Of a stretch of 64,000 bases of DNA, positions 45,417 to 56,754 are shown piece by piece. This DNA comes from Harmonia axyridis (taxonomy: Eukaryota; Arthropoda; Insecta; Coleoptera; Coccinellidae): assembly GCF_914767665.1 (NCBI RefSeq), contig NC_059504.1, forward strand, positions 6,140,501 to 6,204,500, read 5' to 3'. The stretch's first letter is position 1. Every line of letters begins with the position of its first letter. The notes below the pieces were generated by a model that worked only from the letters and a program-made list of their open reading frames with translations, had not been told where the DNA came from and did not search any database. The translations under genes and the position numbers were made by a program.

Positions 45417-45418
45417 GA
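43450..45418 (+). mobile_element. Non-LTR retrotransposon (jockey/CR1-like), 5'-truncated
   Basis: Sits inside hAT copy 2. Contains an intact reverse-transcriptase frame, about 220 bp of 3'UTR, and a tail of (AAAT)n from about 45385 to 45418, typical of target-primed insertion. The upstream endonuclease part of ORF2 and ORF1 are missing. Target-site duplication not resolvable by eye because both flanks are A/T-rich. Confidence 0.78.
43474..45162 (+). CDS. Reverse transcriptase (C-terminal part of non-LTR ORF2)
   Basis: 562 codons without a stop. RT motifs in order: SKGPGPDGIPPVFL (near residue 69), NYRPITILSTIPKMFE, NQHGFIKGRSLETNL, VVYTDFKKAFDKVNHSVLL (catalytic Asp of motif A), TSGVPQGSHLGPLFFIIYLN, then LVYADDLKIF (YADD catalytic box), followed by DLGVTLDSKLNF and a thumb/C-terminal region. 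No RNase H domain seen. The annotated Met is just the first in the frame; the true protein began further upstream with the endonuclease. Retention of a full frame suggests a young insertion. Confidence 0.85.
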   Translation: MKYGDVEASSSQDISDLFADFFSSVFEPFSDSDGNLDVEGGVCTNNYLSSVSLSKANIEEALKSLNCSKGPGPDGIPPVFLNRCRESISLPLTLVFNNSLRSGVFPTRWKLSKTIPIHKGGQKDFVQNYRPITILSTIPKMFESLVYKFIAYHVKNLIIENQHGFIKGRSLETNLISFLDDLYEGIECRSQIDVVYTDFKKAFDKVNHSVLLRRLAEVGVCGSLFRWAKSYILKRSQFVCINGQKSRQFFSTSGVPQGSHLGPLFFIIYLNNMSSCFRYTQFLVYADDLKIFLRINSVEDCIRFQEDLDRLCEFCKKNFLFLNLDKCFKITFTRNRNIINFFYSIDQNQLQQVSSIRDLGVTLDSKLNFIEHVENIISSSNRMLGFVLRHGRSFRRNRSVLTLYHAFVVSKLNFASPIWNPHYKYYIKRLESVQHKFLKHLAFRNYFQIDNHDYAEAQQRFNLISLEDRRKLNDLCLLYKISNGVLSVPSLLQQVTFRVPEKKLRSKELFAIPFRRLNVTQNSPLCRFMSTFNSLSLDVDIFNISLVQLKNCLKNKFMMCTY

Positions 45419-45974
45419 AAATAAATAATAATAAGAAAATAAAGTTTCCTAATATTGAGGTACCTCCAGGCTTCGATTGATTTTATAATTTTCCATCCAG
45501 GATCTAAGACACATGAGGCATCTTATAGATTTGTCGTCTAACCTATTGCAGGTTTTTGTAAGTGTAAGAGCAGCTCTGGAAAATTGACTTTCAACAGGAG
45601 CTGAAGATGCTGGCGTTGTAAAAAAATCCTTGGCCATTTTGGTCAAGTTTGGAAAGATATTTCTGAAACTACCAAAATTCACCAATAGATTTAATAGAAA
45701 TGTTAGAAAACTACTAATAAAGTCACACTGGCGAATGCTTCAGTCTCTCGGCGCTCGAGGAATCCCCTTATTTAGCCTAAGCGCGCACGAGATTGCAGAA
45801 ATATATGCTGTGAGACGCGTGTATATCAAGCTCAAGTGATATCAAGTAGCTTGTTATCAATTCAAGAAATAAATATCTAAGTGAAGTCAAGTCAAGCTCA
45901 AGTATGTAATTTTTCACGTGCTTGAGTCAAGTAGTTGGTTAAAATGTCAAGCTACTTGGCTTGACGAATCTCTA

Positions 45975-47277
45975 CTTAGAATCCTAAAAAGCTGTAATTT
46001 TGGGAATGGATAACATCCAGTGTATCATTAAGTGTAATCAAATGCGTCCCTAATTATACAGATTTGTTCAAAATCACAGGCTTCAAAGAGGCATAGATAC
46101 TAAAATCATAAGAAGGGCGGTTTTTCAAATGGAATGACCCGCATATCATAAGATGTACTGAAAGGAAATAAAATTTCCTTTCAGACGATAAAACATGTTC
46201 CTATACCTAAATTTTAAGATTTCCTAATCAAAAAAGTATGTTTCCATCCAAATGGAAATATTAAGATACATTTGTTTGATACATTTGGCATAGAACTTGT
46301 GAATCATATTTTCATATATTGGTCATATTTAAAGCTCATTATGAACTGAAAAAATATGGATATTCCAGCTTTTCCACCTAAGAATGAAACAGTTCCTCTT
46401 TTATTGCTAGCAGCTAACGAATTGGGCTCCCAGTCAATCTACTGCCAAATCCCAATCTTTATCCCAGTCTTAACAGATTCGTCCAGTGGTCACTTTAAGT
46501 GCGAACGAATGGGCTTCAAGTGTTCCTGATTACATTTGGTATTCCTGTCGTATGTATAGGGAACTGTCTTCCGGTTTGAATGCGAGGCAGAATGTGTCCG
46601 ATGATTTCTTTCATTATTATTCTGACCGTTTGTTTCTTCCAACACTCGAGACTTGTAAATCTGTTTCGTTTGTTTCCAGGATTTTTTCCCCCTATTTCAG
46701 TTGTTACGAGGCTGTCGCTTTAATTGTGGTTGAAATTGACGAGGATATACAAGGTGTTTTATGATAACTTTATGAACAAATACCTAGTAGTCTTTTTTTG
46801 AGCGCTCGTTTATCAAACAAAGCGGTAATTTCGTCACATTATCTGTAATTTTCGATTTTGAGCCGGGAATGGTCCCAAACGGTAAGGTTCTACTCTTTAA
46901 TGACGAATTCGTCCTCACGGTTTCGATTCATCACTTCACTTACTTGTCCCAACAACTCGAATTTTCCTATCAGTTTCACTATTGCCGGCCGAAAAAGGGC
47001 TTACGACAAAACAAGAGTGCTTTAGTTTAGCAATCTGTGCAAAACATTTTTGTAGTGAATTTGCAAGATTTCAATGCGTTTGTCGAACCTGTATCGTTTT
47101 GTTTTTAATGATGGCGTAGTTTTAGTTGTCAAATGTCAAAAGACGACAGCTTTAACAGTGACAGTTTCCCAAAGATTGGGCTTTTCAAAATGCAACTTCT
47201 TAATGAAAAACTTTGTATAAACATACATTCTTATCTCCTGTCTTCACAACAGTGGGTTTCCCATTTCTTTTATAATA
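45975..47277. other. Intergenic, no gene seen
   Basis: AT-rich with moderately mixed composition at 46380-47100. Short open frames (for example 46486-46764) have no recognisable domain. Confidence 0.4.
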
Positions 47278-48421
47278 CATAGGCGTACAACTTTGCTTCC
47301 GCCGTTTTTTTCCGAAATTCGAGGCTTTATTGTGAAAAACTGGTTATACATTTATCATTCAAATTATTGTCCATAGCTGGCCAACTTCTTTCTCCCATCT
47401 TGACCATTTTCGTAACATGAGGTCGCGCATTGTCATGCTGTAAAATCACTTTATAATGTCTTTCGTTGTATTGCGGTCATTTGTCTATCAATGCTCGGCG
47501 CAAACGCAATAATTGCGTCAGATAACGATCGCCTGTGATTTTTTCAGTCGTTTCACTACGCCCAGATGGTCCCACCAAATACTGAGCATCATGAGAAGAT
47601 TTTGCGGAAGGATCTTGGTTTGCGTGCTTACAAAATCCAATTCGTGCAAGAATGGGCAAAAAATGAGACTGCCGTTGTTCCCGATTTTCATAAGCGAATT
47701 TTGTTTAGCGATGAAGCGCACTTCTGGTTGAATGGCTACGTTAACAAACAAAACTGCCGCATTTGGAGTGAAGCTAATCCTCAAGTGTATGTCAACACCG
47801 TTACATCCAGAAAAACTGACTATTTGGTGCGCTTTATGGGCTGGTGGAATCATTGATCCGTACTTATTCAAAAACGATGATGGCCAGAACGTTACAGTCA
47901 ATGGTGATCGGTATAGAGCCATGATTACTAACTTTTTCATTCCTGAATTAAAAAACCATGATGTCCAGGAGCTGTGGTTCCAACAAGACGGCGCAACATG
48001 TCACACAGCTCGTGCCACAATCGATTTATTGAAAGACACTTTTGGTGACCCCCTAATTTCACGTTTTGGACCTGTGAATTGGCCTCCAAGATCTTGTGAT
48101 TTAACACCGCTAGACTACTTTCTGTAGGGCTATATAAAGTCATTGGCCTATGCGGATAAGCCACAGACCCTTGACCATTTGGAAGACAACATTCGCCGTG
48201 TTATTGCCGATATACAGCCACAAATGTTGGAAAAAGTCATCGAAAATTGGACGTCCAGATTGGACTACATCCGAGCCAGCCGTGGCGGTCATATGCCAGA
48301 AATCATATTTAAAATGTAATGCCACAAGATTATCTTGCGGATAAATAAAATTCATGTCAATCGAATAATCCATCGTTGTTTTATTGCAATTTAAAGTTCT
48401 ATAGCTCTAAAAAAAACACCC
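47278..48421. mobile_element. Chimeric transposon: Mos1-like mariner end fused to DD41D element
   Basis: 47278-about 47592 is the 3' part of the Mos1-like mariner on the minus strand, starting with CATAGGCGTACAACTTTGCT. From about 47592 the sequence is DD41D transposase on the plus strand (KILRKDLGLRAYKIQFVQE, FSDEAHFWLNGYVNKQNCRI, then in another frame WFQQDGATCH), ending with the DD41D right terminus. The reading frame shifts near the VYV/ETPLHPEKL region and a stop replaces Trp after LTPLDYFL. Confidence 0.75.
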
Positions 48422-50215
48422 TTTACATACTTATAAATGTTGAATCCGGAAACTCAATTATGGTTGAACCTTCAGTCATTCATTTCAGAAAGAATTAAAT
48501 TTTGTTATACATAGGAGGTGTAAATGAATTTCCTCAGATTTCGATGTGGGTATTTCTGCAAGACAGAGAAAAGGAGAGCCAATTCACTTCCTGTAGTTAT
48601 CAAGGAAGCGTTTTTAAACGACGTCAGCGAGCATATAGCCCAACCGCTTTCAGAATATGGACCCCGATATCCTTTTCGCTGCTATCACCACAGCCAGACG
48701 GGTGTCAGGGATCACATTTCTGGAATCCCCGAATTTACGAGCGTTCGTTTTTTGAAAAGCCCCGAATGAAGCTGGCCGGAATAGGCATTCCGCCATTTTT
48801 CAAGATTGGAGATATCATTTGAGGAGAGGACTTAGCATCATTTAATATTCTACTGTGAAAGGATGATTCGTCAATTTAAAGAGCGGAGGCGAAATTTGAA
48901 AGTTGTGCTTTTTAATTCTACAATTATTGGATTGAAAAAGCCTCTATTACCTAATAGGAAATTATTCAAATTATTATCGAATTTTGCAGTTTATGAGTAC
49001 TTGCGTCTGCTTTTTCTATCAGATAGGTACTTACACGATTTTTTTATATTCAAAATGTTTCTATATTAAGATTGATCGCTGATATTTTCGAATTTTTTTC
49101 GACACAGTATTATTAGGCTACACTAAAGAAGCATTCTTTAAATGTTTTTTTTTAACGAATTTCGCATAGTGGTAGTTAATATTTCTTAAAATCTTTGTCC
49201 CAAATATTATCGATTTAAATGAGACAGTTAAAACAACGAAACAGTGTCTTTCTTTTAGAATCTCATCTGTCAGCTGTCCCTATCTGTCTGCTGTTCGATT
49301 TTCAAGAGTAACAGTAAATCAGCTTACTTCGACCCTTTTATAATTGAATCTGTACGCTACTTTCGACACTCTTTATCTGGCTTGTAACATCATTTACCCC
49401 TCTGTTTTAACCTATATGAGTAGGTAGAATCGATATTTCAAGGACTTTAGTTTCGCAGAAATGTATTCTCATCTCTGCGACAAAAATGAACTTTTTTCAC
49501 AAGATATGAATCATTTTGTGCCAAAAATCCTGTTTCACGGGTTGTTCTTGAGTTGCCGTGTGGATTTCTTGAAGAAAGATCACTTTCTCGTCACTATATA
49601 TGGCCAATGTTTTGTCCTCTGAAATCCTTTCAATATTCTAGTGAATAATACAAAATTAGCTCCAAAATAGTGATAACATATCAGAACCAAAGAAAATTTC
49701 AGCAGAATAACAAAAAAAATCAAGATAATCAAAAATCAGGTGCTCTTGGAGACCACATAGACCTAAACAGGTTAAGTCTTATTATATTAACTCAACTGGT
49801 CGTCACCTCGTAACTTATTCTACTCCACTCTCCTCTTTCTAGTTTTATACCTGGGTTACAAAAATAAAATCATATTGTGACCCGTTCATTTCTTCCTCCT
49901 TTTCTTATTCTCTAAGTTGTATGCCTGCGCAATGGTATCATGGTGCCTGCACGCTAATTAAGGTAGGAAAAGATATTCTCTATTGTATTTATATTTCAAT
50001 ATATTACAATAATGCAGGTACATTTACCTATATCAAGTATTGTGACGATAAATTCGGTTAGACACAGACATCATGTCTAATTGCTTTTTGTGGCCAAATA
50101 TTCATGACGATAGATTTCGATTAGATTTTGCTTGAATAGCAATTTTAAGCTTCGTGCAAAATTTCGTTTTGATAGCATCATCAAAACTTCAAAACCATAG
50201 AAAATTCAAGGAAAA
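48422..50215. other. Intergenic, no gene seen
   Basis: Includes a less AT-rich stretch at 48500-48800 with open frames in two phases but no recognised domain. The rest is AT-rich. Confidence 0.4.
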
Positions 50216-50512
50216 TCGAATTAGTACGGTGTCGTTGAAGGAATTGGCTTATTTTCATGAATAAGAGTATTTGAGGAACGATTTCAGTATAAATTGATAT
50301 ACAGAAGGTCCGAGGTTGATACCAGTAAGTTTGAATACTGTATCACTCCCCAGATTTTGTAAAAAGCCGTGTTTTATTAGTTGAGCTTCAAGTTCGAACT
50401 TACTGGCATTAATCTCGTGGTTTCTGTCTATCAATTAATAGTAAAATCGTTCCTTAAATAACCTTATTTATCAAAATAAGCCAATTTCTTCAACGACAAC
50501 GTACTAATTTGA
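50216..50512. mobile_element. Small fold-back MITE
   Basis: TCGAATTAGTACGGTGTCGT pairs with the right end ACGACAACGTACTAATTTGA. Further pairs are GGCTTATTTT/AAAATAAGCC and AGTAAGTTTGAA/TTCGAACTTACT. Arms about 120 bp, loop about 55 bp. Confidence 0.72.
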
Positions 50513-51629
50513 ATGACAATTTATTTGTTTGGATTCCGAACACTGACAGGAGAACCAAAAATGGCGGTGTGTGACGTCATCACTAATAGAGCGTATTGAG
50601 TCATAGGTAGCCACTTCACAAAAGTGTATTGAATCACCCCGTATACCTTACGGAAGACAAACAGACAATACATTTCCCCAAATACCCCTTCACCGTTTCT
50701 ACGAAACCCTTCCTGATGCGGTGTTCGGCTAGGCTAGAGACCTTTTGCCGACGAATCGAAATTGTCTTGCCTATCGGAGGATGATGTTGATTAATCGAGG
50801 TATCAGAGCGGTCCGAGCGCGGAACAAAACAGAATCAACGAGACCACTTTGATCCTCTTAGCGGTGACGCGATTAGCCCGATATGCGGCAAAAGCGGTCG
50901 GCTGCGAAATCTCAGCTTACCCGCGATATTATCATTTGAATCACAATGAACTGACGTTTATTCCTGATGCGGACGGGGAACGCAGAGGGCGCTGATTGGG
51001 TGTTCGGCAGGGTTCGGTTTATTGTTTCCACCCTATACTTAAAAAAACGCTGCGAATTTTACACTTTGGTTGTTTGTTTGGTTTATTTCTTCTCTTGAAG
51101 GAGAATATCCCGACAAGTTGAGAAACATCAAATGAATATCAATATGAAAATTTTTTTGATTGATATTGCGCATGGATTCGGACCCGGTATCATTCGTTGC
51201 GAAATACGAATTGTAATTTTAAAAGAATAAAGAAGGCACTGATGTTATGGTAAGAACATAGGAGCGTTGGTTCATTCATGCGCTAGTTGCGTCCTTGAAG
51301 ACCACAGACTGTATACCGGGGCTTTGACTTGTACGTATATGTTACAGTAGATTCTTGAGGTCAGCAGAAACACTTTTTCCCTTACCATTTTTTCCGATTC
51401 AGCACGGTTGAAAAGATGGAGGTTGTTGAAAACACAGAAAATTTTTTTTTGAGTTATATCTCTCAGATGGTTCTATCGAATATAGTTTTTCATTGATATG
51501 ATGAATCTTCTCTCAACACAAAATTCCATCTAAATCATTCGCTTTCTTAATTATGACCATTACATTCCAAAATGCTGAAAATTCCCCTCTATTTGTGTAC
51601 GAGCACAGTAGGAAATTTCTCGAACCATG
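50513..51629. other. Intergenic; GC-richer patch
   Basis: 50690-51000 is clearly richer in GC and CpG than the window average. It could be a promoter or conserved non-coding stretch of an unseen gene, but no exon was recognised. Confidence 0.35.
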
Positions 51630-52470
51630 ATTTACAGGATGCCAACGAACACAGATCAGTCAGTATCTCGAGTTCGAGTCTAGCCATAACCTCAACACGA
51701 AATTGCCGGTAGCCAGATGCCTCTATGACAGATCAACTGAAGTATGTTCTAGTCTGAATGATAAGAATAAGCAATTCGGCAAGATCACAGGAATACTTGA
51801 AAGAGAGGGATACCTCAAGAAGATACTAGAAATTGCAAGGACACCAAATCAAACTTCAGAACCTCAACCAGATAGACAAGCTGAATCAATAGAAACGATA
51901 AATACAGTCATTCTATATGTGAACAGGTTTTCAGATAAACTGAAAAGAATTGGTAATAGATAGGATGTGAGAACACCATTCCACACGAAAATACGGTCAA
52001 GGTTGACTTTATCAACGTGAAGCTTGGCAATGAAAATCGAAGAACTGAAAATTGCATATACCAAATGCCATGGGAGTGTGTCAGAGCGTACATTGGAGAA
52101 ACCAAACACCCCCTGAACATAAGAGTCAAGATCCAAGAATCACAAAAAACTAGCTTGACTGGGGGAAACAGATAAATCCAGGCTAGCCCAACATGCTTGG
52201 TATGAAAAACAGAGGATCCAATGGGAGGAAGCTTCCATGATATAGAAGGAAGAAAGATCGAAACAGAAGAAACTCAAAGAAATAGCCTTCATGGCTATCA
52301 CTCCGAATCCTTTCAGCACGCCATATATAGAGATCAAAGAGGTCTGGGCACCAATTATAAAATCCAATTTGAGGAAGTTCAGTTGGAGCAACTGACAACA
52401 AGTCCAGGTAGACCTAGTTTGGCAAACGCTTCAATTAACATAGAACGATCCGATTTAGTTCAAATGTGCG
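51630..52470 (+). mobile_element. Penelope-like retroelement remnant: C-terminal GIY-YIG region
   Basis: Frame 51703-51963 reads PVARCLYDRSTEVC and VILYVNRFSDKLKRIGNR, the segment between RT and endonuclease in Penelope-like elements. A nearby frame continues ENCIYQMPWECVRAYIGETK, then PLNIRVK, a GIY-YIG core. Beyond it, AQHAWYEKQRIQWEEASMI and a decayed tail follow. Stops and frameshifts break it; no RT core remains. Confidence 0.65.
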
Positions 52471-52483
52471 CCGTTTTGTAACG

Positions 52484-53000
52484 CTAACAAGGTAATATCC
52501 TTATGCATCTTTCATAGAAGCCCTTGTCCCTATTGGCAAAAAAATGAGACAGTCGATTTTCACAAGCCTCTGTTGAAGCGAATTTTTCACCAGCAAAATT
52601 CTTCGCCATGGGCAGGAACAGATGGTAATCACTTGGTGCCAGGTCCGGACCATAAGGCGGATGCATTAGAACCTCCCAACCAAGCTTCCTGAGCTTCTGG
52701 CGAGTTACTAGCAATGTGTATGGCATAGCGTTGTCCAAAACACAATTCCTCTTCTATTAGCCAAAGCTGACCACTTCTGGGTGATTGCTTCCACCAGACA
52801 GTCCAATTGTTGACAGTACAGTTCTGAATTGACAGTTGTGCTGTTTGCAGTGCCAATCGCACTTAACACACAGCAAAACCTTCCTGGCCGTCAGTCCTAG
52901 CTTGGCTATCTGTTGAAGAAATAATGGACGAGATATGGAAATCCGGAGAATGTTACATTTGCGCATGGTCCCTACATCTGGAGAACCTCAAATTCTTATA
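52484..53000 (-). mobile_element. mariner transposase remnant (different subfamily)
   Basis: Minus strand 52738-52484 reads DNAMPYTLLVTRQKLRKLGW, VLMHPPYGPDLAPSDYHLFL, FASTEACENRLSHFFANRDK, that is, the second and third Asp with mariner spacing. Upstream pieces such as RKVLLCV remain in other frames. No terminal repeats found. Confidence 0.75.
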
Positions 53001-53929
53001 CGCGATTATTTTCGTTCCAAACCAGAAACTAATACCAAATTTAATTGAAATCGGATAAGAATTCTTCAAATGTAAGCTGTTAAAACGATTTGAGGACAAA
53101 CCGACAAAATACAGACACCAAAACAAATTGATCTGTAGTGCTTTTTACGATTTGAAAGTTTGAAATATTAGAAAACGAAAATTATCTTCATTTCTTAAGG
53201 AAACACAAAGCTTTCCCTATCTTCAGTAAATTCGGAAACAAAAAGAGAGAAATACTTTTATGATCAAATTCAGGGAAGTTTTCAAAAATTTGTTACATCC
53301 CGGATTTAATGAACGCTCGATATATCCTGGAACTGAAGTTAGCTTCCCCCGCGCATATGTATCACAATGAAAATATTCACTCTTTGATTCTTCAAATTTA
53401 TGTCCTCCCATTGTTTGAATATGCCACCGTTACAGCATTAAGGGTTGGAAAAAAAACTGGCAGGATAATATAAAAATGAATTAATCCGGTGTGATGGCAA
53501 CAGAAGTCGGGAACGGGAAGAATGGATGCTCCAGAATTTTTCCGGCCAAAAGGAAGGGACTGAAACAAACGACAGGAAACGGAAGTTGGAATGTTCTTCG
53601 GGCGAACATTTTTACAATAACGCTTTAAATTCAGAACAATAAACTTTGGATTCTCCGAAGAAATGGGAAATGTTAAGGTGAAAAGTCGAAAAAGAAATAG
53701 TTTATGTTCGTCAATGATAAATTTCATTAAAATTTACACAGAATTGATATTTCTTGAAAGTTTGTTATGACGAGACTAACATCAGTTTATGTCGAAATCC
53801 AGTGCTAATTGCCTGATAGGGAGTTTTATATTTTGTAAATTTATGGGAAAACACACTATAGATATTATTTCAACAGCTTTGTTTTTTCTCGAAAAATTTT
53901 TCATGAAGAATAATTTATTTTTCGATAGG
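53001..53929. other. Intergenic, no gene seen
   Basis: AT-rich; no recognised element or domain. Confidence 0.45.
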
Positions 53930-55370
53930 TTCAAAAAATAGAGGGAGTATATTCAATTTGCTCAGACGACGTTGTCGAATTGTGATATATTTTCAAATGT
54001 ACAATTTTAATACATAGGCGTACAACTTTGCTTTCGCCTTTTTTTCCGAAATTCGAGGCTTTATTGTAAAAAACTGATAATTCAAAGTATTGTCCATCAC
54101 TGGCCATTACTTTCTGCCATCTTTCGGGCAGCGTTGAAAAAACTGGTCACCTTTTGAAGCGATTCACGAATCAATCCAATTTTTCACTCCTTCATAAGGC
54201 TGGAAGTGCTGGTCAGCCAGGCTGTTTGCCATTGATCGGAACAAGTGACAGTCCAAGGGAGCCACTTCTGGAGAATACAGCGGGTAGGGTACTATCCATT
54301 TCAACATTTCCAAGTCTTGGCCACTTTCGCAACATGGGGTCGAGCATTGTCATGCTGTAAAATCACTTTATCATGTCTCTCGTTGTATTGCGGCCGTTTG
54401 TCTTTCAATGCTCGCCTCAAACGCATTAATTGCATTCGATAACGATCGCCTGTGATTCGGTTTTAACAACTCATAATACACTTCGCCCAGCTGGTCCCAC
54501 CAAATACTGAGCATGCCCTTGGAACCGTGAATATACGGTTTGGCCGTCGACGTGAAAGCATGGCCGGGATATCCCCATGATTTTCTGCGCTTGGGATAAT
54601 TGTAATGAACCCATTTTTCCTCTCCAGTCATAATGCGATGTAGAAATTCCTTTCGTCTTTGCCTTGCAAGCAGATGTTCACAAGCAAACAAACGGCGTTC
54701 AACTTCTTTCGGCTTCAACTCGTACGGCACCCATTTTCTGTGTATCTGAATCATTTCCATGATTTTCGGGCGTTTTGAAATGGCTTGTTAAGTCACTCCC
54801 GAAGATCCTGCCAATTCTTGTTGCGTTTGACACGAGTCTTGTTCAAGTAATGCCCACAATTCTGCATCTTCGAAAACCTTCTCTGTTTCACCGTCATGCT
54901 GGTGTTCGACGTCAAATTAACCGTTCTTGAAGCGTTGAAACCACTCTCGGCACGTTCTTTCACTAATAGCGGTCTCACTATAGGTATTTGAGAGCATTCG
55001 ATGAGCCTCAGGCGCATATTTCTTCATTTCAAAGCAGAAAGTTAAAACCTCCTGCAAATGACGAAAATTTGTCTCGTAAGCTGACATGTTTAATTAATCG
55101 AGATTAACTTTATGATGCAGACACAAATCGACTAATATTTCGATGGCGTTATATTTACAAATATCTAAGCGTATTTTATGACATCTACGATCTATTTATT
55201 TCAACTACCACTTACCGTTACAGCCATCTATTGCAAAACGGTGGAAGCTAAGTTGTACACCTATACTATATTACCTATTATGAATGTATATTATATATTA
55301 AATGCAATATATTTATTTGAGTGATTCTCGATTAAATATGTAAATTTGTATATTTAAGTCTGTACTTTTG
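53930..55370. mobile_element. MITE (same family as 20150 and 60241), split by a mariner insertion
   Basis: 53939-54012 (AGAGGGAGTATATTCAATTT..., TTGTGATATATTTTCAAATG) and 55267-about 55365 (TGTATATTATATATTAAATG, GTGATTCTCGATTAAATATG) are contiguous in the copy at 60241-60816. Both outer ends look eroded. Confidence 0.68.
54013..55266 (-). mobile_element. Mos1-like mariner copy 2, full length, inactive
   Basis: 1254 bp flanked by TA. Terminal repeats CATAGGCGTACAACTTTGCT and, inverted, AGCTAAGTTGTACACCTATAC. The transposase starts at ATG 55087 (MSAYETNFRHLQEVL); HTH region MLSNTYSETAISERTCREWF; WVPYELKPKEVERRL linker; TGEEKWVHYN where the first catalytic Asp of the TGDEKW motif is replaced by Glu; then a run to IQRET. 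At least two early stops and later frameshifts. Confidence 0.85.
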
Positions 55371-56360
55371 AAAGATATTCAATTTATTAATATTTCACGA
55401 TTTATTTTTTGCCAATCACAGTTTTTCTATCTTATTGAAAAGCCCAACGCTAACCTTAGCTTACTTTAACATCGCTGTCGTGAATTGATACAACTTTCGG
55501 TAGCGAAGCTTTAATAAAAAAACAAAAAATAGGAAATCTTTTCTGACGACAATTCTTCACGTTAATGAAACTTGAAAACAATTCTAACCAATAATCTCCA
55601 GTGTCTTCGATCATACCTAAGTGCGAAACCGTAGAAAGGCATATTTCCGCGATCGCCAGCTTAACGTTTTTTTTTGTACAGGGTACTACAAATTTAATTT
55701 TCCGGGTTGTGCGCTTATCCCGTAGACTGGAGCGGACAATATCAGATTACAGGGCCGAAAAACATTAACCCCCTCGTTCCTTCGCAATGACGTGCTCTTT
55801 TTGGGGCAAGGGAAACGCGACACTTGTTCCAGATTACTCCACTCGAATATTATTTATTTACCCCCGGGGATTACTATCTTAATTCGTTTTTTAAAGATTG
55901 CCGGAAAATCGCCAATTGCTGCTGATATTGTGTTTTGGTTAGAGGGACATTCGGCAATAAAAATAGAATATTGGGAATTCTACATCTGGATATTTGTGTG
56001 AGATAATAGTTTATGGAAGTGAATTAGTAAAATTATTATCAGATAGTTAAAAAAAAATAGTTAGTCAACCATGTTAGGCTTTCCAAACTAGTGCAAAAGA
56101 TTTTCCATCAATATTCAATATGTAATTGACTTCGTTCGTAATTTATAAAATCATTTCTGTATGAGTCCATTCAAAATTTCAAAAATTTGGGATCTTTGCG
56201 ATAAAAGTATTATGGAAATAAAATGAACTGATTATTTGTATGATGAACCACAACAATTTTTAGTGATATTTTTGTAACTAGAAATAAAGCCGAGACTAGG
56301 ACGTTCAAGGCCTCTTCGATGTCACTAATTCCTGAATGGACTAAAGATGTATTAGCAGTA
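55371..56360. other. Intergenic, no gene seen
   Basis: A moderately GC-richer stretch at 55600-55950; no domain recognised. Confidence 0.4.
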
Positions 56361-56754
56361 TTAGCAGAAGCAATGTAAACAGGGCATCATACATTTCAAC
56401 GTATGATACAAGAGCATAGATAAAAACCTCAGCAAAAACTCGCCGTAGAGGTGCTGCGACTGGTTTGTGTATTTGTTAGCGACCCATTCTAAAAAAGAAT
56501 CTGAAACAGAATAGATAGCTATGAAACCACCATGAAATTTATAAATTGGACAAGTATTGACCAAGTGGTCAATGATTTCTTCTACACCACACTCACATAG
56601 TGGACTTTCAATAGAATGCCATTTGAAGAGCATACTATTGCAACGACCATGATCAGTCCTAAGTTGATATAAAATGTACCAAATTTTCCTAGGGAGATTG
56701 AAACCTAGAACTTTCTTTGAAGGATCAACGATTAGATTTTTGTTGAAGACATTA
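56361..56754 (-). mobile_element. Non-LTR retrotransposon 3' fragment
   Basis: The minus-strand frame reads LPRKIWYILYQLRTDHGRCN, then ESPLCECGVEEIIDHLVNTC, the Cys/His-type segment found after RT/RNase H in jockey/RTE-type elements (usually CxCG...DHIVxxCP). Interrupted on its upstream side by the mariner at 56755. Confidence 0.65.

Larger units (their letters stand above)
43165..45974 (-). mobile_element. hAT element derivative, copy 2, interrupted by a non-LTR retrotransposon
   Basis: The left end (from 43165, TAGGGCTTGGCTTGATTTTC) and the right end (to 45974) match the uninterrupted copy at 61838-62671. In that copy ATAAATCATAA runs straight on to AATAAAGTTTC, whereas here about 1.97 kb of retrotransposon intervenes. 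Minus strand 45685-45449 codes the hAT C-terminal dimerization region (SSAPVESQFSRAALTLTK, NRLDDKSIRCLMCLRSW). The rest of the transposase is absent. Confidence 0.75.

Noticed and set aside
48502..48822. 106- and 81-codon overlapping frames in a less AT-rich patch as a candidate exon
   Set aside because: Two frames open at once, no domain, and no convincing splice sites; left as intergenic.
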